The position numbers were made by a program, and so were the translations under genes. Positions 18,533-26,895 of a DNA stretch of 64,000 nt are shown in pieces. The first letter of the stretch is position 1, and the number at the start of each line of letters is the position of its first letter. Origin of the DNA: Comamonadaceae bacterium (GTDB lineage: Bacteria > Pseudomonadota > Gammaproteobacteria > Burkholderiales > Burkholderiaceae_C); assembly GCA_947476285.1 (NCBI GenBank), contig CANJPU010000015.1, forward strand, positions 1 through 64,000, read 5' to 3'. The notes under the pieces are model-generated. The model had not been told where the DNA came from, did no database searches, and saw only the letters and a program-made list of their open reading frames with translations.

Positions 18533-18756
18533 TGTGGGGTCGGTCGGTAAGTGAGGTGTCGGGCATCGACGGCATAGAAGCAATCGGCCCCCCAGTCAGG
18601 AGAATACGGATGCCCCCCAGCAACGGTGGGCACAAACGACGTCCCCATGGTACTCGGCATGGGCGTGGTCCGCAATGAAGTAAAAGGCATGAAGAAAAAG
18701 GCATGTGTCGCAGGCCTTTGCAGGCGCGCCAATGGGCTTGTCTGCATCAGGTCAGA

Positions 18757-20142
18757 TCACTGCATGGAGGCGCCAACATCGCGGCGCAGGCTCCAGAACT
18801 GGAAGATCGATAGCAGCGTGATCAAACCCACGATGATGAAGGCGGGCGCGAAATCGGCGGCGATCAGATGCGATGGTTCACCCCCGCGCCACCAGGCCGC
18901 CAGATTCACCAATGAGGCGCCTATCACCACGCCCAGGCTTAGCGTGGCCTGCTGCGTCATGGTTGCGAATGCGGTGCCATGGCTCATCAAGGGTTTGGGC
19001 AGGTCGGAGAAGTTCAGCGATTGCAAGGCGATCATTCCCAGCGCATTGCATACACCGCCCAATGCCAGCGTGGCAAAGATCAGCACCTGCGGGGTGTCGG
19101 CCCGGAACAGGCTGTAGCTCATGTAGAACAGCCCGGTCATGGCGGTTGCGCCAATCAGCATCCAGCGAAAGCCAGAGCGCCGCAGCAGGCGTTGCATGAG
19201 AGGCCGCGCGCTGAGCGAACCCACAGCGGTGCCCACCGTCAGCACGCCTGACTCCAGCGGCGACAGGCCAAAGCCAATCTGGAACAACAAGGGCAGCAGA
19301 AAAGGAGTCGCGCCGATTGCAATGCGCAGCGGCGTACCGCCGATGATGCAGGCGTAGTAGACGCGCCAGTTCATCACACGCAGGTCGATGATGGGATGGT
19401 CCTTGACCTTGCTGTACTGGTAGTACGCGATGAAAGACAGCAAGCCCAGGGCTACGCCGCTCCAGGTCAGCCATGGCGGCATCAGTGCGCGGCCGAAGGT
19501 CTCCAGGCCGCCAATCATTGCGATCAAACCAATGGACAGCAGCACGAAGCCGCGCAGGTCGAAAGGCTGCGGTCGCTGTGGCGCCTTATCGGGCTCGATG
19601 AACCACAGAGCCAGTGCGATGCTCAGCAGGCCGAAGGGAATGTTGATAAGGAAGATCCAGCGCCAGGACGTCCAGGTGACGATCACACCGCCGAACAAGG
19701 GGCCGGCCATGCGGCCAACGGCTGGCGGCACGGTAAACCATACGGTTGCGGCGACCAATTGCGAAGCCGGTATGGCGCGCAGCAAAATCAGCCTGCCTAC
19801 CGGAACCATCAATGCCCCGCCCAGGCCCTGCAGTACCCGCGAGGCCACCAGCCAAGTCATGGAATCGGCTGCGCCGCACAGTGCAGAGCCGGTGGAAAAC
19901 AAGACGATTGCCCAGCAGAACACTCGCTTGGCCCCGAAGCGATCAGCGCACCATCCGCTCAAGGGCAGGAACACCGCCAGGCTCAGCAAGTAGGACGTGA
20001 TGGCCAGATTCAGGTGAAGTGGCTGAACCTGCAGCGCCAGCGCGATGGTTGGCAAGGCAGTGGACATCACCGAGGTGTCCAGGTTCTGCAAAAACAGCGG
20101 CGATGCAACGATGATTGGAATGAGTTTGTCGCGAATCGCCAT
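18757..20142 (-). CDS. MFS multidrug-type exporter (DHA2, EmrB/QacA group)
   Basis: 461 residues with about 14 predicted membrane helices. The motif A copy GWCADRFGAKRVF and the motif C region VLQGLGGALMVPVGRLILLRA mark the DHA2 drug:proton antiporter group. It begins LIPIIVASPLFLQNLDTSVMSTALPTIA, with the characteristic Asp in helix 1. It lies 9 bases downstream of the TetR regulator on the same strand, so the two form an operon and the exporter is probably induced when the regulator is released, perhaps to expel a toxic pathway substrate. Confidence 0.9.
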   Translation of the reverse strand: MAIRDKLIPIIVASPLFLQNLDTSVMSTALPTIALALQVQPLHLNLAITSYLLSLAVFLPLSGWCADRFGAKRVFCWAIVLFSTGSALCGAADSMTWLVASRVLQGLGGALMVPVGRLILLRAIPASQLVAATVWFTVPPAVGRMAGPLFGGVIVTWTSWRWIFLINIPFGLLSIALALWFIEPDKAPQRPQPFDLRGFVLLSIGLIAMIGGLETFGRALMPPWLTWSGVALGLLSFIAYYQYSKVKDHPIIDLRVMNWRVYYACIIGGTPLRIAIGATPFLLPLLFQIGFGLSPLESGVLTVGTAVGSLSARPLMQRLLRRSGFRWMLIGATAMTGLFYMSYSLFRADTPQVLIFATLALGGVCNALGMIALQSLNFSDLPKPLMSHGTAFATMTQQATLSLGVVIGASLVNLAAWWRGGEPSHLIAADFAPAFIIVGLITLLSIFQFWSLRRDVGASMQ

Positions 20143-20151
20143 TGGGGCATT

Positions 20152-20868
20152 CTATTGAGGTCTTGGTTTTTTTGCCGGTGCCTTGGTGCGTTTTTGGATT
20201 ACGGGCTTTGGCTTTGGCGCGGCCTGGGTAGGCGGCTCACTCCAGATGCCGGAAAAGGTTTCGATGGTGGTGTGAATCAGTTTGTCCACCGGTCCTTGGC
20301 TGGCATCGAACCAACCCACGCTGCGGTTGAGCGTGCCAAGCAGCAAGGGTCTGAGCATGCGCGGCTCCAGCCCCGGCTTGAGCCAGCCCGCGCGGGCAGC
20401 GTCTTCCAATAGCTTGCGCCAGAAGCCGCTGTACAGATCGCGCACCGGGCGAATCACCGCATCGACATCGGAGGGCAGCTTCATGCGTGACTGTGCATTG
20501 GTGGAGGTAAATGGCTTGTTGCTGTGCAGCGCGCGCAAGTGGCCAGCGATGGCCGCCTCGATGCGCTGGCGCGGCGATGGATTGGCAGGCAGCGCGGCGA
20601 TTTCGCGCAGTGCGCTCGCATGGATGGCGTCCACCGCGATGCGAATGATCTCTTCGTAGATGCGTTCCTTGGAAGCGAAGTGATGGTAGACGGACGATGA
20701 GCGAATGCCAGCCATTTGCGCGATCTCGCGCAGGCCTGACTCGGCGAAACCTTTGCTGGAGAAAAGCTTCGCGGCTTCGCGCAGGATGGTCTCACGCCCA
20801 CCGGCGGCTGCGGTTTCCACAGTGGCCGTCACGCGCTTGCGCGACGCCGAGGCCCTCTCGTTGATCAT
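20152..20868 (-). CDS. TetR-family regulator of the acyl-CoA degradation cluster
   Basis: 238 residues. N-terminal helix-turn-helix (ILREAAKLFSSKGFAESGLREIAQMAGIRSSSVYHHFASKERIYEE) and a ligand domain of about 140 residues; the C-terminus is a basic, proline-rich tail (PKPKPVIQKRTKAPAKK) unusual for the family. A GGAAGG ribosome site precedes the ATG at 20868. It is divergent from the igr-like cluster, and an exact palindrome lies in the promoter between them, so it probably represses both that cluster and its own operon, with an acyl-CoA as inducer. The inducer is inferred from context. Confidence 0.88.
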   Translation of the reverse strand: MINERASASRKRVTATVETAAAGGRETILREAAKLFSSKGFAESGLREIAQMAGIRSSSVYHHFASKERIYEEIIRIAVDAIHASALREIAALPANPSPRQRIEAAIAGHLRALHSNKPFTSTNAQSRMKLPSDVDAVIRPVRDLYSGFWRKLLEDAARAGWLKPGLEPRMLRPLLLGTLNRSVGWFDASQGPVDKLIHTTIETFSGIWSEPPTQAAPKPKPVIQKRTKAPAKKPRPQ

Positions 20869-20878
20869 TTTGCCTTCC

Positions 20879-20907
20879 TTGTCAGCCTATCGAACGTTCG
20901 GTATAGT
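20879..20907 (+). promoter_or_regulatory. Promoter of the acyl-CoA cluster with palindromic operator
   Basis: TTGTCA (20879-20884) and TATAGT (20902-20907), separated by exactly 17 bases, form a strong sigma-70 promoter pointing at the gene starting at 20969. The 10-base perfect palindrome CGAACGTTCG at 20891-20900 fills the spacer, where a bound TetR dimer would block polymerase. Confidence 0.65.
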
Positions 20908-20968
20908 ACATCTTCCGTCGAAAAATCGATACTGTCTGACACCGACATTTACCCAGCGGGACTTCCTC

Positions 20969-21931
20969 ATGAACTCAGCCGTGGCGCAAACATCACAGGC
21001 TTTCCTGGACGAATTGAAGAGTTACCTGGGCTGCCGTGGCGCTCTGGTGCACGGATGGGACGCTGTGAATCAGCCGATGATTCGGCAATGGTGCGAAGTG
21101 TTCGACTTTGACTTCCCACCCTTCGTCGACCCCGTTGCGGCTGCCAGCACAGTGCACGGGGGCATCGTGGCGCCGGCCACCATGCTGCCGGTGTGGCTGA
21201 TGCCAGGGCTTCGCAATGCGCGCCCTGCCGGCTCTGACACGGCCGATCCGCGCGCAGTGATGCGGGTGCTGGAGCGCGAAGGCTATGTTGGCATTTTGGG
21301 CACCGACAGCGAGCAGACCTACGAGCGGCCGCTTCGGCCGGGCGACAAGATCTCCTGTTTTCATTCGGTCGATTCGATCAGCCAGGAGAAGCAAACCCGC
21401 ATGGGGCCGGGCTTCTTCGTGACGTTTCTGCAGGAGTTCGTTGACGAGCAAGGCCAGCCGGTGGGCACCATGCGCTTGCGCATCCTACGCTTCAAGCCGC
21501 ATGCCAAGGTGCAGACCGCACCCAAGCGGCCGTCTCCGCCGCAGCCATCGCTGAACCAGGACACCGCGTTCTTCTGGGAAGGGCTGAAAGAAGGCAAGCT
21601 GCTGATTCAGCGCTGCAAGGGCTGCGGCAAGCTGCGCCATCCGCCGGGCCCCGCATGCACCCACTGCCACAGCCTTGAGTGGGACACGCTGCAGTCGAGC
21701 GGGCGCGGCAAGTTGTTCTCTTTCGTCTTCATGCACAAGCCGCGGCATCCGGCATTCGACTATCCGCACCCGGTGGGTCTGGTGGAGTTGGAAGAGGGCG
21801 TGCGCCTGATCGCGCCGCTGTGCGGCATGGCGCAAGACAAGCCCTACATCGGCATGCCGGTCGAGGTGGTGATTGATCCCGTGGAGGGTGAACACCGCCT
21901 GCCCAGCTTTCGGCCGCGGGCAAAGGCCTGA
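20969..21931 (+). CDS. MaoC-like hydratase fused to a DUF35 zinc-ribbon/OB domain (ChsH2-like)
   Basis: 320 residues. Residues 1 to about 170 are a MaoC/FAS1-type hot-dog domain (PMIRQWCEVFDFD, PATMLPVWLMP, YERPLRPGDKISCF). Residues from about 190 are a DUF35 domain: rubredoxin-like zinc ribbon with CKGCGK and CTHCHS, then an OB-fold. Mycobacterial ChsH2 (Rv3542c) has the same domain pair; it joins the ChsH1 hydratase and its DUF35 part binds the Ltp2 aldolase. Both partners appear to be encoded downstream here. The ATG at 20969 is the first gene after the operator. Confidence 0.82.
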   Translation: MNSAVAQTSQAFLDELKSYLGCRGALVHGWDAVNQPMIRQWCEVFDFDFPPFVDPVAAASTVHGGIVAPATMLPVWLMPGLRNARPAGSDTADPRAVMRVLEREGYVGILGTDSEQTYERPLRPGDKISCFHSVDSISQEKQTRMGPGFFVTFLQEFVDEQGQPVGTMRLRILRFKPHAKVQTAPKRPSPPQPSLNQDTAFFWEGLKEGKLLIQRCKGCGKLRHPPGPACTHCHSLEWDTLQSSGRGKLFSFVFMHKPRHPAFDYPHPVGLVELEEGVRLIAPLCGMAQDKPYIGMPVEVVIDPVEGEHRLPSFRPRAKA

Positions 21932-21933
21932 GC

Positions 21934-23040
21934 ATGGAGTTCTCATTCACCGAGGAGCAGCGCGCGGTTGCCGATCTGGCAACCAGCCTGTTTCGTGAAC
22001 ATGGCAGCGATGAACACGTGCGCAAGCTGGCGCAGGACCATGTGAAGCTCGATGCGGCGCTCTGGACCCAGCTGCAGGAAACCGGCCTGCTTAATCTGAC
22101 GCTGCCGTCGGATCTGAGTGGCTCAGGCATGGGCATGCAGGAAGCGGCGCTGGTGTTGCAGCAGCAGGGCCGCCACCTGGCGGCCGCGCCGCTGTGGTCG
22201 CATCAATTGGCAACGCTGGCGCTGGCGGTGCACGGCCAGCCAGCATTGCGTGAGCGTGTGTTGGCTGGCATGGTGTCAGGGCAAGAGATTGCTACGCTGG
22301 CCACTGAGCTTCACGCGCATGCAGGGCTGCATGCGCAGCAAAGTGCGCAGGGCTGGTTGCTTAATGGCAGGCTGGAAGCGGTGGTGCTGGAGGATTTTCA
22401 CGCACACCTGCTGCTGGCGGCCCAGACAACACAAGGGTCACGCCTCTTTGTGGTCTCTTGCACGCGGCCGGGCATGCAGCGCACACAAGGCGCGCTCACT
22501 GACCATCAGACCGTGTGCGATTTGTCTTTCAATAATGTCCTGCTGCCTGGCGATAGCCTACTCGCCATCGACGCGATGGCCTGGCTGGAGCCGCGCATGG
22601 CCTGCTGCCTCGCCGCGTTGCAACTGGGCGTGGTGGAAGAGGCATTGCACCGCGCCGCCGCCTACGTTGGCGAGCGCCACCAGTTCGGCCGGCCGCTGGG
22701 CAGCTTTCAGGCGCTGGCGGTGCGCGCCGCCGATTCTTACATCGAGGTCGAGTTGCTGCGCTCGGCGCTGTGGCAGCTCGCCTGGCGAATTGACCAGGGC
22801 CTGCCGGCCACTGCGGCGGGCCGCGTGGCCAAGTACCAGTGCGCTCAGGCTGGCTACATCGTGGGCCACACCGCGATTCATTTTCATGGCGGCGTGGGCG
22901 CGGACCTTCAATATCCGGTGCACCGCTTCTATCTCAAGAGTCAGGCTCTGTCGCTGATGGGCGGCGGCGCACAAGAGCAGCTTGCCCGCATCGGCCATGA
23001 ACTGGCCGACGGCGCTTTCGAGGAATACCAATATGAGTGA
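21934..23040 (+). CDS. Acyl-CoA dehydrogenase family protein (ChsE-type subunit)
   Basis: 368 residues. N-terminal helical domain starting MEFSFTEEQRAVADLA, a shortened middle beta domain, and the C-terminal helical domain with ERHQFGRPLGSFQALAVRAAD and HFHGGVGADLQYPVHRFYLKS. The usual catalytic Glu of the YEGT-type segment is replaced near LMGGGAQEQL, as expected for the non-catalytic partner in the heteromeric steroid-type dehydrogenases (ChsE1-ChsE2). It starts 2 bases after the preceding stop and probably pairs with the second dehydrogenase encoded at 24632. Confidence 0.88.
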   Translation: MEFSFTEEQRAVADLATSLFREHGSDEHVRKLAQDHVKLDAALWTQLQETGLLNLTLPSDLSGSGMGMQEAALVLQQQGRHLAAAPLWSHQLATLALAVHGQPALRERVLAGMVSGQEIATLATELHAHAGLHAQQSAQGWLLNGRLEAVVLEDFHAHLLLAAQTTQGSRLFVVSCTRPGMQRTQGALTDHQTVCDLSFNNVLLPGDSLLAIDAMAWLEPRMACCLAALQLGVVEEALHRAAAYVGERHQFGRPLGSFQALAVRAADSYIEVELLRSALWQLAWRIDQGLPATAAGRVAKYQCAQAGYIVGHTAIHFHGGVGADLQYPVHRFYLKSQALSLMGGGAQEQLARIGHELADGAFEEYQYE

Positions 23041-23458
23041 ACCTGTATTTGCAAACCTGAAGCAAGGGCAGGAGCTGCCTGTTCTTCGCGTGCCCATCAG
23101 CGTCACCTCGGTGATGGCAGGGGCCATTGCCACTCGCGACTACCAGCCGGTGCATCACGATCTGGAGCGTGCCCGCGCCATGGGCAGCGAGACGGTGTTC
23201 ACCAGCACGCACACCACCGCCGGCTATCTGGAACGCATGGTGCTGCAATGGGCAGGACCCAACGCATTTCTCAAGAGCCTGAAGTTGCGGCTGGGCGTGG
23301 CCAACTACGCGGGCGACGAGCTGGTGCTCAAAGGCAGCATCGTCGCGCTGGACCAGGCGACACAGCGCGTGACAGTGGCCGCCACCGGCAGCAACTCGCG
23401 CGGCGAACACGTCACTGCCCAACTCGTGGTGCAACTCAAGGAGTCGGCTCATGCCTGA
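23033..23458 (+). CDS. MaoC-family enoyl-CoA hydratase (ChsH1-like)
   Basis: 141 residues, a single hot-dog domain. RDYQPVHHDLERARAMGSETVFTSTHTT has the hydratase-2 Asp and His region. The size and place next to the MaoC-DUF35 gene set suggest it is the catalytic partner of that protein, hydrating the enoyl-CoA made by the dehydrogenases. The ATG at 23033 overlaps the preceding stop by 8 bases. Confidence 0.85.
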   Translation: MSEPVFANLKQGQELPVLRVPISVTSVMAGAIATRDYQPVHHDLERARAMGSETVFTSTHTTAGYLERMVLQWAGPNAFLKSLKLRLGVANYAGDELVLKGSIVALDQATQRVTVAATGSNSRGEHVTAQLVVQLKESAHA

Positions 23459-24626
23459 TTTTCTCAGTGGCAAGGTGGCCATCGCCGGCATTGGCGCCAC
23501 CGAGTTTTCCAAGGACTCGGGCCGCACCGAGATGCGCCTGGCTGTGGAGGCCTCACTGGCCGCGCTGGCTGACGCAGGCATAGAGCCAGCAGAAGTCGAC
23601 GGCATGTGCACTTTCACCATGGACAACAACCCCGAGATGGATGTGCACCGCCTGATCGGTGGCAAGGACATGACATTCTTCTCGCGCATCGACTACGGCG
23701 GCGGCGGTGCCTGCGCGCCGGTGCAGCAGGCCGCGATGGCCATTGCAAGTGGTGTGGCCAATGTGGTGGTGTGCTACAGGGCGATGAACGAGCGCTCGTG
23801 GTATCGCTTTGGCGGGGGCACCAGCATGCCGCAGTCACCCACGTTTTTGACGGCCAATCACTACAGTTGGTATCTCCCTGCAGGCCTGACCACGCCGGGC
23901 AGTTATGTGGCCATGGTGGCGCGCGTGTACATGGAAAGATACGGTGCTACCAGCGAAGATTTTGGCCGCGTGTCGGTGGCCGCGCGCGATTTCGCCGCCA
24001 CCAATCCCAATGCCTACTTCTATGGCAAGCCGATCACGCTGGACGACCACCAACAGTCCGATTTCATCGCCGAGCCGCTGCACCTGCTGGACTGCTGCCA
24101 GGAGAGCGATGGCGGCGTGGCCATCGTGTTGACATCGCTGGAGCGCGCCAGAGGCCTGAAGAACAAGCCGGCAGTGGTGCGCGCGGCGGCCCAGGGCAGC
24201 GCGCAGGGCCAGCATCGCTTGACCAGCTTTTACCGCGACGATCTCACGCACCTGCCAGAGATGGGTCTGGTGGCCAAACAGCTTTATGCCCAAAGCGGCC
24301 TCTCGCCCGATGACATTCAGGCTGCGGTTTTGTATGACCACTTCACACCCTATGTACTTGAGCAACTGGAGGAGTTTGGTTTTTGCAAGCGCGGCGAGGC
24401 CAAAGACTTCGTGCGCGCAGGCCAGCACGCACGCGGCGGTCGGCTGCCGATCAACCCCAACGGCGGCCAGCTTGGCGAGGCGTACATCCACGGCATGAAC
24501 GGCATCGCCGAGGCGGTGCGCCAGCTTCGCGGCACCTCGGTCAACCAGCTCGATGGCATTGAGCACATGCTGGTGACCGCCGGCTCTGGCGTGCCCACCA
24601 GCGGCATCATTCTCGGGCGCGACTAA
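23451..24626 (+). CDS. Ltp2-like lipid-transfer thiolase/aldolase
   Basis: 391 residues, thiolase superfamily, SCP-x/Ltp type without the sterol-carrier extension. KVAIAGIGATEFSKDSGRTEMRLAVEA start, RAMNERSWYRFGGG loop, and C-terminal GGQLGEAYIHGMNGIAEAVRQLRG are characteristic. Mycobacterial Ltp2 is an aldolase that releases propionyl-CoA in a retro-aldol step when held by the DUF35 domain of ChsH2, not a classical thiolase. The same chemistry is likely here because the same partners are present. It overlaps the hydratase gene by 8 bases. Confidence 0.86.
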   Translation: MPDFLSGKVAIAGIGATEFSKDSGRTEMRLAVEASLAALADAGIEPAEVDGMCTFTMDNNPEMDVHRLIGGKDMTFFSRIDYGGGGACAPVQQAAMAIASGVANVVVCYRAMNERSWYRFGGGTSMPQSPTFLTANHYSWYLPAGLTTPGSYVAMVARVYMERYGATSEDFGRVSVAARDFAATNPNAYFYGKPITLDDHQQSDFIAEPLHLLDCCQESDGGVAIVLTSLERARGLKNKPAVVRAAAQGSAQGQHRLTSFYRDDLTHLPEMGLVAKQLYAQSGLSPDDIQAAVLYDHFTPYVLEQLEEFGFCKRGEAKDFVRAGQHARGGRLPINPNGGQLGEAYIHGMNGIAEAVRQLRGTSVNQLDGIEHMLVTAGSGVPTSGIILGRD

Positions 24627-24631
24627 CAGCC

Positions 24632-25801
24632 ATGCATTGCCAACTGACTGATCAGCAGCGCGCACTGCGCGATGAGATTCGCGGCTACTTCGCGCGCATC
24701 ATCACGCCCACACTCAAGGAAGAACTGCGGGTGCATGCGGCCACCCCGGTGTACAAGCAGGTGATCGCCCAGGTCGGCAAGGATGGGTATCTGGCCGTGG
24801 GCTGGCCGGCGGAATATGGCGGGCGAGGCTTCGGCCCGATCGAGCAACTGATCTTCGTGCAAGAGGCGCTGCGTGCGGGCGCACCGATTCCCTTCGTGAC
24901 CCTCAGCACCTTGGGCCCCACTTTGATGGCGCATGGCTCAGAGGCGCAGAAGGCCAAGCTCTTGCCTGGCATCGCGGCGGGGCAGATTCACTTTGCCATC
25001 GGCTACACCGAGCCCAGCGCCGGCACCGACCTAGCCAGCCTCAAGACCCGCGCTACCGTGGTGGAAGGCGGCTTTCGCGTCAATGGCAGCAAGATCTACA
25101 CAAGCCATGCGGAAGGCGCCGACTACATCTGGCTGGCCGCTCGAACCGACCCCGATGCCAAGCCGCACAACGGCATCTCCATCTTGATGCTGGACACGCG
25201 GGAAGAGGGCTTTTCCCTCACGCCCATGGAGACCCTGCCCGACATGCACACCAATGTCACCTACTACGACAATGTATGGGTGCCGGCCGACATGTTGGTG
25301 GGGCAGTTGCACGGCGGCTGGAAGCTCATCACATCGCAACTCAATTACGAGCGCATCGGCATTGCCGCGCGCGGCATCCATGGCGAGCAGCTTTACTTGC
25401 GCACTTTGCGCTGGGCGCGCGACACGCACCACGGCCGGCGCCCAATCGACCAGCCCTGGGTGCAGCAATTGCTGGCAGGCGCCTATGCGCGGCTGGAAAC
25501 CCTGCGCATTCTGAACATGCGTCTGGCCTCGAGTCTTGCCGGCGCGCAGCCCGATCCGGCCTTTGCCTGCGCGGCCAAGGTTCAGGGCGTGGAGACGCTG
25601 GTGGCGGTGTGCCGCGATCTGCTGCAGGTGCTGGGCCTGGGCGGCCTGGTGCGCCATGGCAGCGAGGCCGCGCTGATCGCGGGCGATGTGGAGGCACAGT
25701 ACCGGCGCTGCCAGCTCAACACCTATGGCGGCGGCAGCGGCGAGGTGATGCGCGAGATGGTCGCCATGCGCGGCCTGGGCATGCCCCGCACCGTGCGTTG
25801 A
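24632..25801 (+). CDS. Acyl-CoA dehydrogenase (ChsE2/FadE29-like)
   Basis: 389 residues with a full three-domain FAD dehydrogenase fold: VGWPAEYGGRGFGPIEQLIFVQE, the FAD/substrate segment AIGYTEPSAGTDLASLKTRA, NGSKIYTSHAEGADYIWLAARTD, and C-terminal NTYGGGSGEVMREMVAMRGL. The ERIGIAARGIHGEQLY segment contains a Glu in the region used as base by FadE29-type enzymes. It oxidises an acyl-CoA to the enoyl-CoA, probably as a complex with the product of the gene at 21934. Five bases after the Ltp2-like gene. Confidence 0.88.
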   Translation: MHCQLTDQQRALRDEIRGYFARIITPTLKEELRVHAATPVYKQVIAQVGKDGYLAVGWPAEYGGRGFGPIEQLIFVQEALRAGAPIPFVTLSTLGPTLMAHGSEAQKAKLLPGIAAGQIHFAIGYTEPSAGTDLASLKTRATVVEGGFRVNGSKIYTSHAEGADYIWLAARTDPDAKPHNGISILMLDTREEGFSLTPMETLPDMHTNVTYYDNVWVPADMLVGQLHGGWKLITSQLNYERIGIAARGIHGEQLYLRTLRWARDTHHGRRPIDQPWVQQLLAGAYARLETLRILNMRLASSLAGAQPDPAFACAAKVQGVETLVAVCRDLLQVLGLGGLVRHGSEAALIAGDVEAQYRRCQLNTYGGGSGEVMREMVAMRGLGMPRTVR

Positions 25802-25885
25802 ATGCACAAACAGAGCGATACTCTTGTCGCGCAGATCAATCGGATCCATTCATAGATGAGCCAACCTACAGAGAAAGGCATGACC

Positions 25886-26869
25886 ATGAGCAAACTTCCA
25901 ACTCGCCGCAATGCTGTCATTGCAATGATGTGCGCTGCCTCTGCAGCAATCGCACCAGACCTGGCACTGGCGCAGGAATTCCCCTTCAAGCCCATCCGCA
26001 TCGTGGTGGGCTTCGGCCCCGGCGTGGGCATGGAGGTCAGCACACGTTTGATGGCTGATCTTCTGGCCAAGGAACTGGGCCAGACCGTGCTGGTTGAAAA
26101 CAAGGCCGGTGCGTCCACCATGATTGCAGCGCAGGCCGTGGCCACCGCACCGAAGGACGGCTACACGGTGCTGATGCTGAACAACCAGACCAACAACATG
26201 CCCTTGCTGAGCAAGAATGTGCCCTACAAGCTGACCGACTTCACGCCGGTGGCAGCGGGTGGCCTGGTCTCCATGGTGATGGCGGTGTCCAAGAGTGTGC
26301 CGATCAAAACCGGGCGCGAGTTCATCGCCTATGCCAAGGCCAACCCCGACAAACTCAACTATGCCTACTGGGGGGCGGGTGGCACGCCGCACCTGATGGC
26401 CGCGCGGCTTGAGCAAGCCACGGGCGTGAAGATGCAGGGCGTGGGCTACAAGGACCCGGCGCAGGCCACCACCGACATGGTCTCTGGTCGGGTTCATTTG
26501 TTCTTCACCTCGGCAACGCATGGCATGGGTCTGGCCAGTGCGGGCCATGTGAACATCGTTGCCGTGGGGACACCCCAACGCATGGCCTCCATGCCCGACG
26601 TGCCTACCTTCGCTGAATCGGGCATAGAAGGCATGCCCAACCCCTGGTGGGGCTATGGCGTGCCCACCGGCACCCCACCCGATGTCATCGCGAAGCTTGA
26701 GCGCGCCATCAAGGCAGCCGTTGCCGCCCCGGCCTATCAGGAGATGCTGACCAAGACCGGCTCGGTGCCGCTGGTGGTCGAATCGCCAGCGAAGTTCCAG
26801 GAGTTCATGAGCAGAGACCAGGAACGCTGGGCCGCCGCCATCCGTCCCCTGAACCTGAAGATGGATTGA
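25886..26869 (+). CDS. Bug-family solute receptor
   Basis: 327 residues. Signal peptide (KLPTRRNAVIAMMCAASAAIAPDLALAQ), then the family start FPFKPIRIVVGFGPGVGMEVSTRLMADLLAKELG. It probably captures the carboxylic acid fed to the neighbouring CoA-transferase; no TctAB partner is adjacent. Three start codons are close together (25856, 25880, 25886); the last has GAAAGG 7 bases upstream and a sensible signal peptide, so I chose it. Confidence 0.88.
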   Translation: MSKLPTRRNAVIAMMCAASAAIAPDLALAQEFPFKPIRIVVGFGPGVGMEVSTRLMADLLAKELGQTVLVENKAGASTMIAAQAVATAPKDGYTVLMLNNQTNNMPLLSKNVPYKLTDFTPVAAGGLVSMVMAVSKSVPIKTGREFIAYAKANPDKLNYAYWGAGGTPHLMAARLEQATGVKMQGVGYKDPAQATTDMVSGRVHLFFTSATHGMGLASAGHVNIVAVGTPQRMASMPDVPTFAESGIEGMPNPWWGYGVPTGTPPDVIAKLERAIKAAVAAPAYQEMLTKTGSVPLVVESPAKFQEFMSRDQERWAAAIRPLNLKMD

Positions 26870-26895
26870 AACTGAATCGAAGTGAGGTTGCGGTA

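Noticed and set aside
19396-20412. 338-codon open frame antisense to the MFS exporter and TetR gene
   Set aside because: Low-complexity Gln/Arg-rich translation with no motif; typical shadow of a GC-rich gene.
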